In this document: piece after piece, positions 26,771-38,109 of the stretch
Layout of the letters: each line of letters starts with the position of its first letter
Numbering within the stretch: the first letter of the stretch is position 1
From: Chrysoperla carnea
Lineage: Eukaryota; Arthropoda; Insecta; Neuroptera; Chrysopidae
Assembly (NCBI RefSeq): GCF_905475395.1
Contig: NC_058337.1
Coordinates: 136,793,960-136,857,959, forward strand
Length of the DNA stretch: 64,000 nt
Direction: 5' to 3'
Position numbers and translations under genes: made by a program
Notes under the pieces: model-generated
The model's input: only the letters and a program-made list of their open reading frames with translations
The model's database searches: none
What the model was told of the DNA's origin: nothing

Positions 26771-27660
26771 GTTGTTTACAACATTTCTGGTTATTCGGGC
26801 AAACCTGTTTGAGTAGTTCTAGTTTTACAGGAACATAAAGTCAAGATGAAAAATTCTATGATTCTTACATTATTAGTTATAGTTTTGAAAACGAACTAAA
26901 AAGTTAAGTTAAGACGGTTAAAATTTTAATATTTCTTTTCGTATTATAATTAGGCAGGGATACAATATGTCTGTCATCTAAAGTCGATTTCCTTTACTAG
27001 TGCGTATTACCGAAAAAAGCTGCGAAAATTTTTCGATTGAAAAGTCATTTTAATATAGTTTTCTACATCAATTTTCATGCGACAGATTTGCTTTTTTATT
27101 GGTAAAAAATATAATTTAATACGGCTTCACAACTCAAAGACTCCATTATAATTCGCAATACATATAGGATTCTCTTTTTCCTACATAGTAGAAGAGTTTT
27201 TATAAACTCCATTCTCAAAACTATTTTTTAATAAATTTTATTTAATTATCAATCGATCGATTATATCAAATTTTTCTTCATTCAATCAAAAATATCATAA
27301 AATAAATGTACAGTTAAAACAGTTAGTTATGAAAAATAAAAAGTTGATACTAATAAAATTAAATAAATATACAAACAAAATACAATACATATCTGTCACA
27401 ATTCATCATAAAAGAGATTAATTGATATTATTTTAATGAATGATAATTAATAAATTATAAACTTGACACTACAGTATGAAGAATGATTTTATTTTTAATA
27501 GTCATATTAATTATAACGGAATTCTATTTATTTTTTTAAATTAGAAATAAATATAAAAGGTAATGTGTAGTACCTTGGATGCTTGAATTTTACCTTAAAT
27601 TACATTAAAGTTCCTCTAGTTCTAGTTCTTCAGAAAGCGCGTTCGTTCTTTTATAAGTTT
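26771..27660. other. Intergenic DNA, no gene seen
   Basis: AT-rich sequence with no open frame of note. No recognisable repeat. Confidence 0.5.
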
Positions 27661-27947
27661 ACAAAATCGAAAGGTGTCGTGGAATTCTCGATAGGAACTA
27701 TATTCCTTTCGTACCTTGATACATTATAAATGTAGCGCTTACCTTTTTTATTAACAAGATATTTTGCTGAAAATTTAAGGTATTAATATCAGAAGTCAAA
27801 TACTTGTTTGATTTGATGAGTTTTACCTGTGTGAAATAATTGTAGTATTAGTTTAAAAAAGACATACTTCTGATTTAGTAGTCAACCCCATATGTGAGTA
27901 CATTATATTTGGTTTGATAAGGATATTTATTATGACATAACATAAAA
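27661..27947 (+). repeat. Direct duplication, copy 1 (pair of 29,298-29,609)
   Basis: Shares GAGGTGTCGTGG-like, TATATTCCTTT, AATTATAAATGTAGCGC, ACAAGATATTTT, GAAGTTAAATACTTGTTTGA-like and AATTGTAGTATTAGTTTAAA blocks, then AAGACATACTTCTGATTTAG and TATTTATTATGACATAACAT, with copy 2. The last 130 bp are the best conserved. A 64-codon minus frame overlapping it is not supported as a gene. Confidence 0.85.
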
Positions 27948-29297
27948 CAAAAAATTCAATCTTTAAATATGCAGCTGTGTATGTATAATTTGTATATGTA
28001 TACATTTGATGTAAAAATATTATGTACAGTAACATTTCTGTTGTCACAAATAGTTACATACATGAATATGTTTTTATGAACTTAACCGGGCATTATAACT
28101 AAAAGCAAAAAAAAAACCTCTAATGTTTTCATAGGGACGAACTATTTTCAACGTTATTTATTACAAAAAAAAAATGGTTTTGTAAAACATATATTTATAA
28201 ATTTTGATCCCTGATACTTCACTCTCCCCAATAATGGACACTCATAGGTCAATGAATTAATGAGATGTAAATGAACTTATCATTATATTTTATTACTGTT
28301 TTAAATTAATAATTTTTTTGATAATGAATTCTTCTGGCTGCTCGATCTCTCTGTCTGTAGGTAACTAACATTTTAGATACGCATAAAAAATAATTTACAT
28401 ATTACGATTAGTTTATTAATTGCCATCATAGTATTAAAAATCAAAAGTGGTATTTTTTTGTTTAATGGGAATTCCAATAATTTCAATATTTAAATTTGTA
28501 ATTTTTCATTAAACTAGCTAGACTCGTGAGGAATTCCGCAGTGCGGTTTCCTTGGCTAAAAATACTCAAGAGAAATTATATATAAGTGATAAATAACGAC
28601 AGTAATTTACTTTCTCAATTTTGAGTGAGTCAATTTTTCGTCATAAGATGACGGGTAAATCATGGAAATTGATATAGAAATGAGAAATATCTCAAGATGT
28701 GACACAAAAACAGAAATTATTCGAAGATAATATTTTTTGTCTAACATTCATAAAAAATTACCTATGAAAAGTATCAGACATTCAGACACAAAATAAATTG
28801 TTTTATAATTTGTGAATTTGGATAATTTTATATATCTTACAATAGGTCACTAAACCTTTAACAAGCAAAAAAAATCGTCTACAAATTTTTAATCTTTAAC
28901 TCACACACATTTGCGTAAAATCTTAATTGAAATACATTTTCAAAAACTTTAACGATTTTATCACCCCCAGACACATAAATCATTATATTAGTCGCGTTAA
29001 AAGTGTTAAAACTGATTTAATATTTAATTAAAAATAAAAAAAGTTTTTTTAAATGTTTATGATTGATCGTACAACATGATAATTCTATTTAAATATAAAA
29101 AAAATTATAGACTCGAAGACACTAACATAAAATTTCAATTCATTTGTTAGGAATATGATCGACCCTTAAGGTTAATCGACAAATTAAGGCAATGTGTAGA
29201 TACAAATCTGAATTTTTGATATGATATCAACTGCTATCTCATCCGTGAAAAATAATTTTTTGAAAACATCTGACAGAATTACCTTCTATAGATTAAA
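27948..29297. other. Spacer between the two duplicated segments, no gene seen
   Basis: AT-rich sequence with no recognisable coding or repeat content. Confidence 0.5.
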
Positions 29298-29609
29298 CAA
29301 GATCGAGAGGTGTCGTGGGACACCCGGTTGGAATTATATTCCTTTTATATCTTGGTAAATTATAAATGTAGCGCATACTTTTTTTATTTACAAGATATTT
29401 TTCTGAAATTTTAAGGTCTTAATTTTAGAAGTTAAATACTTGTTTGATTCTTTTAAGACTTTAATTTTATAGCTACTTTTAGTTTTTACTGTATAAAATA
29501 ATTGTAGTATTAGTTTAAAAAAGACATACTTCTGATTTAGTAGTAAACTAAATATGTGAGTACATTACGTTTGGTTTGATCAGGATATTTATTATGACAT
29601 AACATAAAA
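29298..29609 (+). repeat. Direct duplication, copy 2 (pair of 27,661-27,947)
   Basis: Same order and orientation of blocks as copy 1, with about 25 extra bases (TTTAAGACTTTAATTTTATA and following) near the middle. Identity by eye is about 85-90%. Either a local segmental duplication or two insertions of one unknown element. Confidence 0.85.
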
Positions 29610-30311
29610 ATTGTATTGTACTTACTTTAAATTATCTCTGTTTTCTTTAACTTCTGATAACCATCCAACTTCTTTTTTTAAATGATAAAACATAAAATTT
29701 TGACAAAGAGTACAAATTGACAGTTAAAAGAAGATTTTTGCATTTTGTTAAAATTCATGGCAACCTGAATCGATTGAAAAGTTTTTGTTTCCTAGGTAAC
29801 TAAGATGTCCGTTTTTGGTGTCTGTTGCAGTTTTTTTGGTTTAAGCTCCCAACCTACAAACAAATACCGTGCGATAAGTAACACAGTTCCAAACGTAAAA
29901 AACTTCTACTTTTGTAAACTAAATCTCGTACATTAAGAGTCTCGTCTTACACGTATACTAACAAACAACTTAGGTACAGTTTTATGGCAGTGTCTCCAAG
30001 TCTATAATAATAAAGTTAATTTTATTTTAATTAACTCATAATAACACATATTATAAGTGCATTACTTGTTTTTATGTTAAAAATGTTTTTTTACCTCACC
30101 GACATGACATTACACAGACATTTTATGTAAAAATGTTTTAACTAATAAACATATCATAATAATGTTACGAGTTCGTTCATACACGTAAATCTTACTTTAA
30201 TTTTTGTGATAAACATTTACATGTATTATGAAATAAAAATGTGACACAAAAAATAAACATTATATAAGTCAAGTCTAGTCCAAGTTCACAAAGTTTTAAT
30301 TCGATAGAACT
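29610..30311. other. Intergenic DNA, no gene seen
   Basis: AT-rich sequence without open frames of note. Confidence 0.5.
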
Positions 30312-30927
30312 CGCCTGTATAGAAATTGTTGAATGTCAGTGCTGACATTATTTAAGTTACATCCTTTCATCGAACTTAATTTAAGTTACGATCGAACTTA
30401 ATTTTTATTATGGCTGTATTTGATACTCAAAAATTACTATAATTTTTTTCGTTTTTCGAAAGAAGACTAATATTTCAAGCTACGTACAAATTTTCAACTC
30501 TCTATCATTTATATTTTTTGAGAAAATAGACTCCAAAGTTTTGTCCTAGTTTTCGTCTCACGGTTAAACAGTGATGTTTCCATAAAAATGTTTCATACAA
30601 GGGTTGTTTATTTTGTTTAAAGGATCATTTTTTAAATTTAAACTTTTGTTCTATCAAGACAAGACCTTGTGATCTATGTTGCTTATTTAGGAAGAAATTA
30701 ATCTTCTTTTTTACGTCTTGAGCACGCTATAAATTTCATCTTAATATCTCTTTTCGTTTTTGAGTTATGATGCTGGCAGACGAACAAAACCAGAAATTGG
30801 CTAATTAGGTGATTTTATGAACCTATATATCTAAATTTTATTTGTACCATCAATATTTCTAAGTGTTACAAACTTGGGGCTAAACTTAATATACCTTCAT
30901 ATATATTACATATATACAGGGTATAAA
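30312..30927 (-). repeat. Family A element, strongly diverged copy
   Basis: Reverse orientation. GTTAAACAGTGATGTTT, ACTTTTGTTCTATC, TTTTTACGTCTTGAGCACGC, TTTCGTTTTTGAGTTATGAT, AACTTGGGGCTAAACTTAAT and a CAGGGTATAAAA end are all recognisable. Part of the left side (TTTTTCGTTTTTCGA and GTTGAATGTCAGTG) is shared with the copy at 36,032-36,517, so these two form a subfamily. Confidence 0.7.
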
Positions 30928-31995
30928 AAAATTAAATGTGAACAGTTAAATGCATTCGGAATATGGGAGTCCCTAATGTTCTCTTTTGTAGGGCCTTTAC
31001 GTAGCACGGCGAAACCTTCATACATGTTATAGAATGTTTAAATCTGAACCCTTGGATTCATAAATGATGGGAGCAATCCCAGCGGAGAAGCTGTGGGAGC
31101 AATCCCATTTGCGGTACTCCTATACATTATCTGTTCGTTTTTTTCAAATATCAAAATAAAGCATTTAATTCCACTTTTTAGATTCTTTTCGGTACCTACG
31201 GATTAACTAAAAACAAAAGCCATGAACTTCACCTAACTTCAATTATAATTATTTTTAATTTTATAGTTTAAAAAAATATTAAAACAATTATAATAAATTA
31301 TATGCGTGTTTAATAAACATATGTTCATGCTTTTTATTACAATAAAAAGTATTAACATTTCCATTCATAAAATTTTTAATTTATGATGCGATAACATACA
31401 CAACATACACAGGCTAAACCAATGGTGGGCATCAGTTACTCTTTTCACTCAGAAAGATCTGTAGGTAGTTTCAGTATTCTCCAAGAAGAGTAAGCAAGAG
31501 AGAGGTATGTTCTGAGGTGAGACTCAATCAGTTTAAATACAGAGTACCTACCAATTATTTTTTTTAAATTACTAACAAAAAAATTATTTTTTACTTTTCA
31601 ATTCAAAATAACTCTCGAAGAAATTCAGAGATGAATGAATAACCAAACAAAATTATCCACAAAAACATTATCCCCACTCCTAAACCTTTTAGCAACAGTC
31701 AACTATTATAAACAGATTATATCAACTTAGATAAACAGAGGTCTCTATTTAAACTATTTTTAACACTTCGGAACATATCTTTCTGGTTAAAATCCATAAA
31801 GAGTGCAGCAAAGACAAAGCCTGCCCAGCTATCGCTAAACCATGTAACACAAATCCAACATGTGTAATTATTATTACTATGAATATGTTTATTATTAGTT
31901 GAAGCACGTAAATTTTTAATTTTGTAAACAAATAAATGAAGATTTTATGCAGAAAATTGCATATTTCTTGTTTCAATGTTCAGAGTGAGATAATA
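30928..31995. other. Intergenic DNA, no gene seen
   Basis: GGGAGCAATCCCA occurs twice about 27 bp apart near 31,070-31,110. A 75-codon minus-strand frame at 31,749-31,976 is not recognised. Confidence 0.5.
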
Positions 31996-32777
31996 CAGGG
32001 GGAATGACAATTATGTCAAATTTTAGTCAACAGCCAAATATACTACTTTATGATACATTTTTATACCATGTATATATGAAATATACATAGTATATTAAGT
32101 TTCTTCCCAAGTTTGTAACGCTTAAAAATATTGATGCTACGAAAAAAATTTTGGTATAGGTGTTCATAGAATCACCTAATTAATCCATTTCCGGTTGTCC
32201 GTCCGTCCGTCCGTCCGTCTATGGGCACGATAACTCAAAAACGAAAAAATATATCGAGCTGAAATTTTTACAGCGTACTCAGGACGTAAAAAGTGAGGTC
32301 AAGTTCGTAAATGAGCATCATAGGTTAATTGGGTCTTGGGTCCGTGGGACCCATCTTGAAAACCGTTAGAGATAGAACAAAAGTTTAAATGTAAAAAATG
32401 TTCCTTATAAAAAAATAAAAAACTTTTGTTTGAAACATTTTTTTGTAAACATCACTGTTTACCCACGAGGGCGTTAATTAGGTGCAAATTTTATAGTATG
32501 TATTAATATAGGAATATCAGTTGTGTGTGTGTCTATTTAAAATTGAATATCTTTTGTTATTTACGTGACGTCAAAAAAACAAACGATTGCGCATCAACAC
32601 TGTCTATGCATGGTATTTCAACAACTAACTCAGTCAATTGTTTGTTTTCACTTGTAACATGTGGTAATCGCATTAAGTTTTTCTTTAAGCCTTCAGCACT
32701 CGCGTTGTGAGCATGCTGGCCAGTTAAAGTTGTCTACCACTTGATGAAATCTTTCTGTTATAACTTGAACCACCCTG
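31996..32777. mobile_element. Possible TA-flanked MITE carrying a family A insertion
   Basis: The left end, CAGGGGGAATGACAATTAT after TA, and the reverse complement of the right end, CAGGGTGGTTCAAGTTATAA after TA, agree at about two thirds of positions. Both ends are bordered by TA, as expected for Tc1/mariner-type insertion. The family A copy D (32,061-32,654) lies between them. The weak arm match leaves this tentative. Confidence 0.35.
32061..32654 (+). repeat. Family A element, full-length copy
   Basis: Closest to the reference copy at 12,396-12,984. It shares the four-fold GTCCGTCC run, ACGAGGGCGTTAATTAGGTG, TTGTGTGTGTGTCTATTTAA, ATTTACGTGACGTCAAAAA and TTGCGCATCAACACTGTCTA, and the full CAATTGTTTGTTTTCACTTG end. 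The strong match between these two copies suggests recent activity of this subfamily. Confidence 0.85.
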
Positions 32778-32779
32778 TA

Positions 32780-33929
32780 GTTATTATAACTTCAACTTTC
32801 AACAGCTTTTTAAAATATTTATTTTATTATGTTTATATAATACAGTAGTAATATTTTATTAGTGTCGATTTCTTGTTAATAAACTATCATAAGAGTTTTA
32901 TTACGATAATTTACACAAGTTGATGTCATTTTATATTATATTCAAACAACCACAAAACCGGAGTTGAATTGATCCTTAGAATAATTATTCAACTTTGTTT
33001 CTTTACGATTAATTGACGTTAATTGAGTGTGGATTTATGAGAATCGTATAATTTTTATAATTTTTGTATTTATGTCTGAAAGTCAAGTACAAATTTATGA
33101 TTAATCATTTATCATAAGAACCTAAACTTATTTTATCTGGTTTTTAAAACTTTCAAAATCATTGCTGTTTAAAAATTGTTTTATTTTTATAATCTCATTC
33201 GAAGATGACTCAAAAATCTCAAAGCAGCAGACATTTGAGATATCTAACTTAATAATTTACGCGTTTCATTACCATTTTATCACAAGTGCGTTTGATAATT
33301 TTTAAATATCGCCGTTTAAAGAATGCGTTGCGCTTGTGAAAACAATAATTCAAATTCAATTATCCCTAAATAAAGAATCTACTAAAATTGAATGTCATTA
33401 ATTTTTATTAATCAGTGTTGAGTTAAAATAGTTCGAAATTTATTTATTTATTTATTTAGAGTTTAGACCAATATCACATCAGATCGTATCGGTATCAATA
33501 TGATTGTAATCTGTCTAATATAAACTGTTTCGACCAAAAACACATCCCACCCACAAATTAATAATTGATTGAGAACAATAATAATCTCAGTACATATATT
33601 TGGTTGTGTGGGCATCATTATTATTTTCATGATTAAGAAAATATTGTATTCAACCTGAAAAAATCGAATTATTTTAATAATGTCTATAATGTTCTTATAC
33701 ACCTTTTGTAAAAATTTTTGCCAAATCATAAAATTTTTAAATAATGCAATATTTTGTAATTTTTTGTCAAGTTTAGGTACCAACAAACTATAAAACTTTT
33801 ATGGAGATTCATAAAACATGTTCGAAAAAATTTTCCCTAATGATTATTTTTATCCATACCCATAACCAAATTTTACGATTTCTACAATTTCACTAATTGT
33901 ATTCCATATCACGTATTTTAATCGGTAAA
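32780..33929. other. Intergenic DNA, no gene seen
   Basis: ATTT microsatellite near 33,441-33,461. A 107-codon minus-strand frame at 33,463-33,786 is isoleucine/lysine-rich and unrecognised. Confidence 0.55.
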
Positions 33930-34480
33930 CTTAAAAAATTTTAGAAACATTCTAGAAACATTTTTTTCAAGCTTTTGGATTTTATAGAAATCGGTCAAAA
34001 TCGATCCCAGAAATCGCACTTTGTATGAGATTTTTGGTTATATCACAGAAAATATTTGTCTAATTGTCAGATAAACGTGATTTTTATATTTTTTGGGTCA
34101 AAGTTATCTTTCATACTGAGTAATTGTCGAAATCTAGGTAAAATCTGGAAAATGTTTTTTTTTGTTCAATTTTTTTAAGAAATACTCCTTTGAAAAAATC
34201 GGACAGAACTTTTTGTATTAGAATTTGATTAAACCTATCAAATAGGGTAACTTTAACCCAAAAAATACCTAACTCGGGTTCATTTAATGATTGACAGAGT
34301 TGTTTCAAAAATATCGCCGGAAATCAACACGTGAAACGTTACTTTCTGTGGGAAATTGGGCGACATCGCAGAAACTACTTCCGTAATCATCAAATGATCG
34401 TAATTTTTGAATTTTTGGGTCAAAATTGCCTTATATACACAGTTTTATTAAATTCGTAAAAAACAATTTTTTCTCCCCTC
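33930..34480. repeat. Family C tandem units
   Basis: About 1.7 units of the family seen at 17,230-17,625: TTTTTTGGGTCAAAGTTATC at 34,092, then CTCCTTTGAAAAAATCGG at 34,186, CATTTAATGATTG at about 34,280, and TTTTTGGGTCAAAATTGCCT at 34,410. The spacing between the GGGTCAAA and CTTTGAAAAAATCGG blocks (about 90-95 bp) is the same at both loci. Confidence 0.65.
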
Positions 34481-35529
34481 CGGGCGGAAAGTCTCAACTT
34501 TTGTCCCGCTTTGCAATACAAAGTTGCCGCTTACCGACTTCACCGAGCAAAAAAATACACCACGGGAGCAAGTAAGAAATGTCTCAGATCACATGACTAA
34601 CATGAGATCTGCCATTTTACTCCCTAGATGTGTATAATATACTTCTTTCCGATTTTTGTAATTTCTTTTTGGAGTAGGTATATTTAAAAAATCGAAAATA
34701 TGGTAATTTTTTCTGCAAAAAGCACAAAAATCGGGTAAATTTCATAATTTTTTTCAAATGTATCTAGATTTACTAATTTTAAACGTCGAATATATTAAAT
34801 TTTTAGCTAATTAGTGTTCACGTTCGAGAAACTCCAACAACAGAAACAAAAAAATGTTTTGGCACTCTTCAAAAAAGGATAGCTGATAAAATCCAAAAAA
34901 ATTATTTGAAAGGAAAGCTTTATTTCTTATTTGAACCACCCCACAGCCATTAAAACATTCCGCATAATCAAAGAAAATTTTTGAAAATTTATTCAATCAG
35001 GAAATTGTTTATGATTTCTGAAGTAGTTTATGGGATCCCGGATCGTACTCACCACGACATGTTATTATTATGATATTAAAATGTACAATAGCAAAGCACA
35101 TACTAACTATATATAGTTCGTTCTATATTGATATCAGGTACACTCTCAAATATATATTAATATAGATTTGCTTGTCTAGGTTCTGTAAAGTATTCTATGT
35201 ATATATGCTGGATGGCATTGTGTATATAATATTCGAGGTAACGAAGCAATTGGCACACCTGTGTAGTTATACCTATCTATATATAGGTATAAAATATATA
35301 TATAATAATACGTTTATATCGATTACATTCGAGAAAATGGGTACGTTTTGGTATTTAAATAAATATATACAGATATTCTACTCGAAAATATTCGATATTA
35401 AATATTTTTAAAATAATTTCTATGTTGGTAAATTTATCGAAACTGAGATATGAGAAAAGTAATTTACACTTTCCACGTCGATCTTTTATCTTCGGTATAC
35501 GAAATTGCCTTCCTTATTTATTTTCATAA
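34481..35529. other. Intergenic DNA, no gene seen
   Basis: AT-rich filler with TA-rich microsatellite stretches near 35,110-35,300. Frames at 34,811-34,996 (-) and 35,172-35,411 (+) have no recognisable content. Confidence 0.5.
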
Positions 35530-35745
35530 AGCCAACTCTAATAACTCAGTTTGTTAAAGCGAAATCAATTCCGTTTGCGGTATGCCTAGGGTAGCGGCAC
35601 CATGAAGGAGGTGCACTCAGCCTCTCGAAATAATTGAGGAGCTAAAAATAAAATTATCAGTGGAAAAGGTGTTAAAACATATATATGGTATCACAGTAGG
35701 CTCTATAGTCTAAGTGTATCCTTCGTAGACAGCCAATATAACCTA
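35530..35745 (+). repeat. tRNA-derived SINE, copy with B-box deleted
   Basis: Shares CGGTATGCCTAGGGTAGCGG, then skips directly to CATGAAGGAGGTGCACTCAG, GAGGAG, TATCAGTGGAAAAGGTGTTA, TGGTATCACAGTAGGCTC and GACAGCCAATATAA with the minus-strand copy at 24,885-25,165. About 80 bp including the B-box is missing. The 5' limit is approximate. Confidence 0.65.
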
Positions 35746-36031
35746 ACCTATCCTAGCCTTTTTTTAATAAAGTGTCGTGGAATTTTTCCCTTAACGCTTA
35801 CTCGATGAGAAATTCCTTCGTAAAGTTATATACCTTCGTATATAGCTTTACAAATTATTGCGCCAGGTCAGTAACCAAAACTTTGTTGATCTAGCGTTCC
35901 ATTTCAACCAAATGCAGCACTTTTAAAAAACAGCTTCTTCTTTAACGAAACAGAAAACAATTCAATGTGGATTCGATTGAAAACATGGAAAAGACTGCGG
36001 TAACATGCAAAGAAAATCATTGATTTTAAAA

Positions 36032-36517
36032 CAGGTGAAAATAAACAATTGACTGAGATAATTGTTGTAATACCCTGTATATAAAGTGTTGAATGTTAGT
36101 GAAGGTCATTATTTTTTTTTAGAAATTAGAAGATTTTTTCGTTTTTCGAGAGTGTTTCACAAGGCCACTAGGTGAAGTTACCTGCAAGTTTTCAACTTTT
36201 GTTCTACCTCTAACGGTTTACAAGATAAGTCCTACGGACCCAAAACTTTGACCAATGTTGCTCATTTACTCAAAAAAATCAAACTCACTTTTTACGTCTT
36301 AAGCACGCAAAAAAAATTTCAGCTTGATATCTCTATCTTATTTTAGTTGTCGTTTCCACAAGTAGACAAACGGTCAACCGGAAATGAACTAATTAAGTGA
36401 TTTTATGAATTCCTGCATAACTAAATTTTGTTCGTAATATCAATATTTGTAAGTGTTACAAACTTTAGGACTAAACTTTATATACCTTGAAATATTTTAC
36501 ATACATACGGGGTATAA
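36032..36517 (-). repeat. Family A element, diverged copy
   Basis: Begins CAGGTGAAAATAAACAATTG with the hairpin block and ends GGGGTATAAAAAG. Internal blocks are TTTTGTTCTACCTCTAACGG, TTTACAAGATAAGTCCTACG, CTCACTTTTTACGTCTTAAG and AACCGGAAATGAACTAATTA. The GTAAACAGTGATGTTTAC block is replaced by other sequence, as in the copy at 30.3-30.9 kb. Confidence 0.8.
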
Positions 36518-37696
36518 AAAGGTTTAAATATCATCCCACTTTTAATATTAAATGAAACAATATTGTTTGGTATCAAATGAAAGGTATTAATGAGTTAATG
36601 AGCAAATTTATTCTGAACTCTACCTTGACCCAAATATTTGCAGTGCATAATTTTTCTTAATGATGTGAAAAACCTCTGTTAAATAAAAAAAAAAAGAAAT
36701 TTCACATGACTTTTAAATCACCTCTTTATCCATTATTCCATTCTCATATCATATATATATATATATACACATTGAATTGGTACCTATATATTTTAAATTA
36801 CATGTAATTTTGTTAAATATCCATAGAGAGATATCCTAAAACGTTCGATTACAATTACTTTTCTATACACCACACAATGTTATTCTAAATATTATTAGAT
36901 AATCATTAAATTAAATTGAATTAATTATATCAAACTAATTTGTGGGATCTAGCTAGGTACACCATAACCAACACCAAACCAATACCAACAAATTGTATTT
37001 AAAATGTTTTAACAAACACAATTATGTTTATTCACACACAAAACTGAAAAAGACATTAAACGGAGGAAGAGAGATGGATATAATATAGAACAAGGATAGA
37101 GGATATAGGCGCAGTTTAGTGTGAAAAACTTGTTAATATTTATTACCGAAAATGGTTTTTGTATAATACTCTAAGGACATTTGTATAGTCTATTTATTTG
37201 TATAAATATTTTAGTTTGATTCCAAAATAGAGAGAGAATTTATTTTGATATGTCACACAAAATAAGGTCAACTTCGTGAATTCAAGGTCGATAGTTTTTT
37301 TACTATGAAAATGAGAATAATAACAAATCATGTAATGTAATGTACGGACACTGAAAATGTATTGCATTGGAGATAAATTCATATCTTAAAGGAAAAAAGT
37401 TTCTGGTGTTTGGGTTTCCTGGAAATGAATGTCCAAGTTATGACTGTGTCCTTCTTACTCTTACAAAATCTAACAGAATAATTTGGAAGTCAAAACTATT
37501 TTGCTTTTTTCATAAAAAATTAAAAGCTTTTTGTAAAAACAATCTTATTGTAAATAATAAATTAAAGAACTTTTTGATCATAAGAAAATATTCTTGCGTT
37601 TGAAAATTTTTATATTTTAATTGAAAGTTTTCAATCACTTTTACACACAAAGTTATATAAATGTGTATATCCATAAATTTCTGTTTACCTTACATT
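36518..37696. other. Intergenic DNA upstream of the CAP gene
   Basis: AT dinucleotide run at about 36,751-36,767. Two short frames (37,194-37,382 minus, 37,367-37,603 plus) are unrecognised. An upstream 5' exon of the CAP gene could lie here or just downstream, but none can be identified. Confidence 0.5.
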
Positions 37697-37830
37697 ACCG
37701 ACTAAGATTTCTGATGACTTCTTTTAATTCACTCACAGATGGCAAGACTACATTTCGCGATATACCCATATATGTAATAGTCTTATATTGACAGCAGAGT
37801 GAAAGGTAACGGGCGAAACATCACGGTGCA
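37697..37830 (+). repeat. Dispersed repeat shared with the timeout intron
   Basis: ACCGACTAAGATTTCTGAT, then TTTAATTCA.TCACAGA and CGCGATATACC are shared with 45,104-45,165, and a weaker match continues into the duplicated segments of the timeout intron. The family is unknown. Confidence 0.6.
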
Positions 37831-38109
37831 GAAACATATTGAAGCAGGACCGTGACTGCTCTGCGTATGTATCTCATTCAGGAAGACCGGGCGCTAGAAC
37901 TATTATAAGGCTAGAACTGTTGCTTGAAAGAATCTCAACAACAATCCATCAGAATGAAATTGACCCCCTCCCCCAATTCTTTTATCGAGAAGGAATCCAT
38001 TTCAAGGAAAACGGGACATTTTTTTCTTGTATAATAAACAAATTTTATTTCCGATTTTCAATTTTATCAAGTCTATATCAAAGATTTTCAACGATTAACT
38101 TTGTTACAG

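Noticed and set aside
33463..33786. A 107-codon minus-strand open frame
   Set aside because: Isoleucine, lysine and phenylalanine-rich as expected from AT-rich DNA; no domain recognised.
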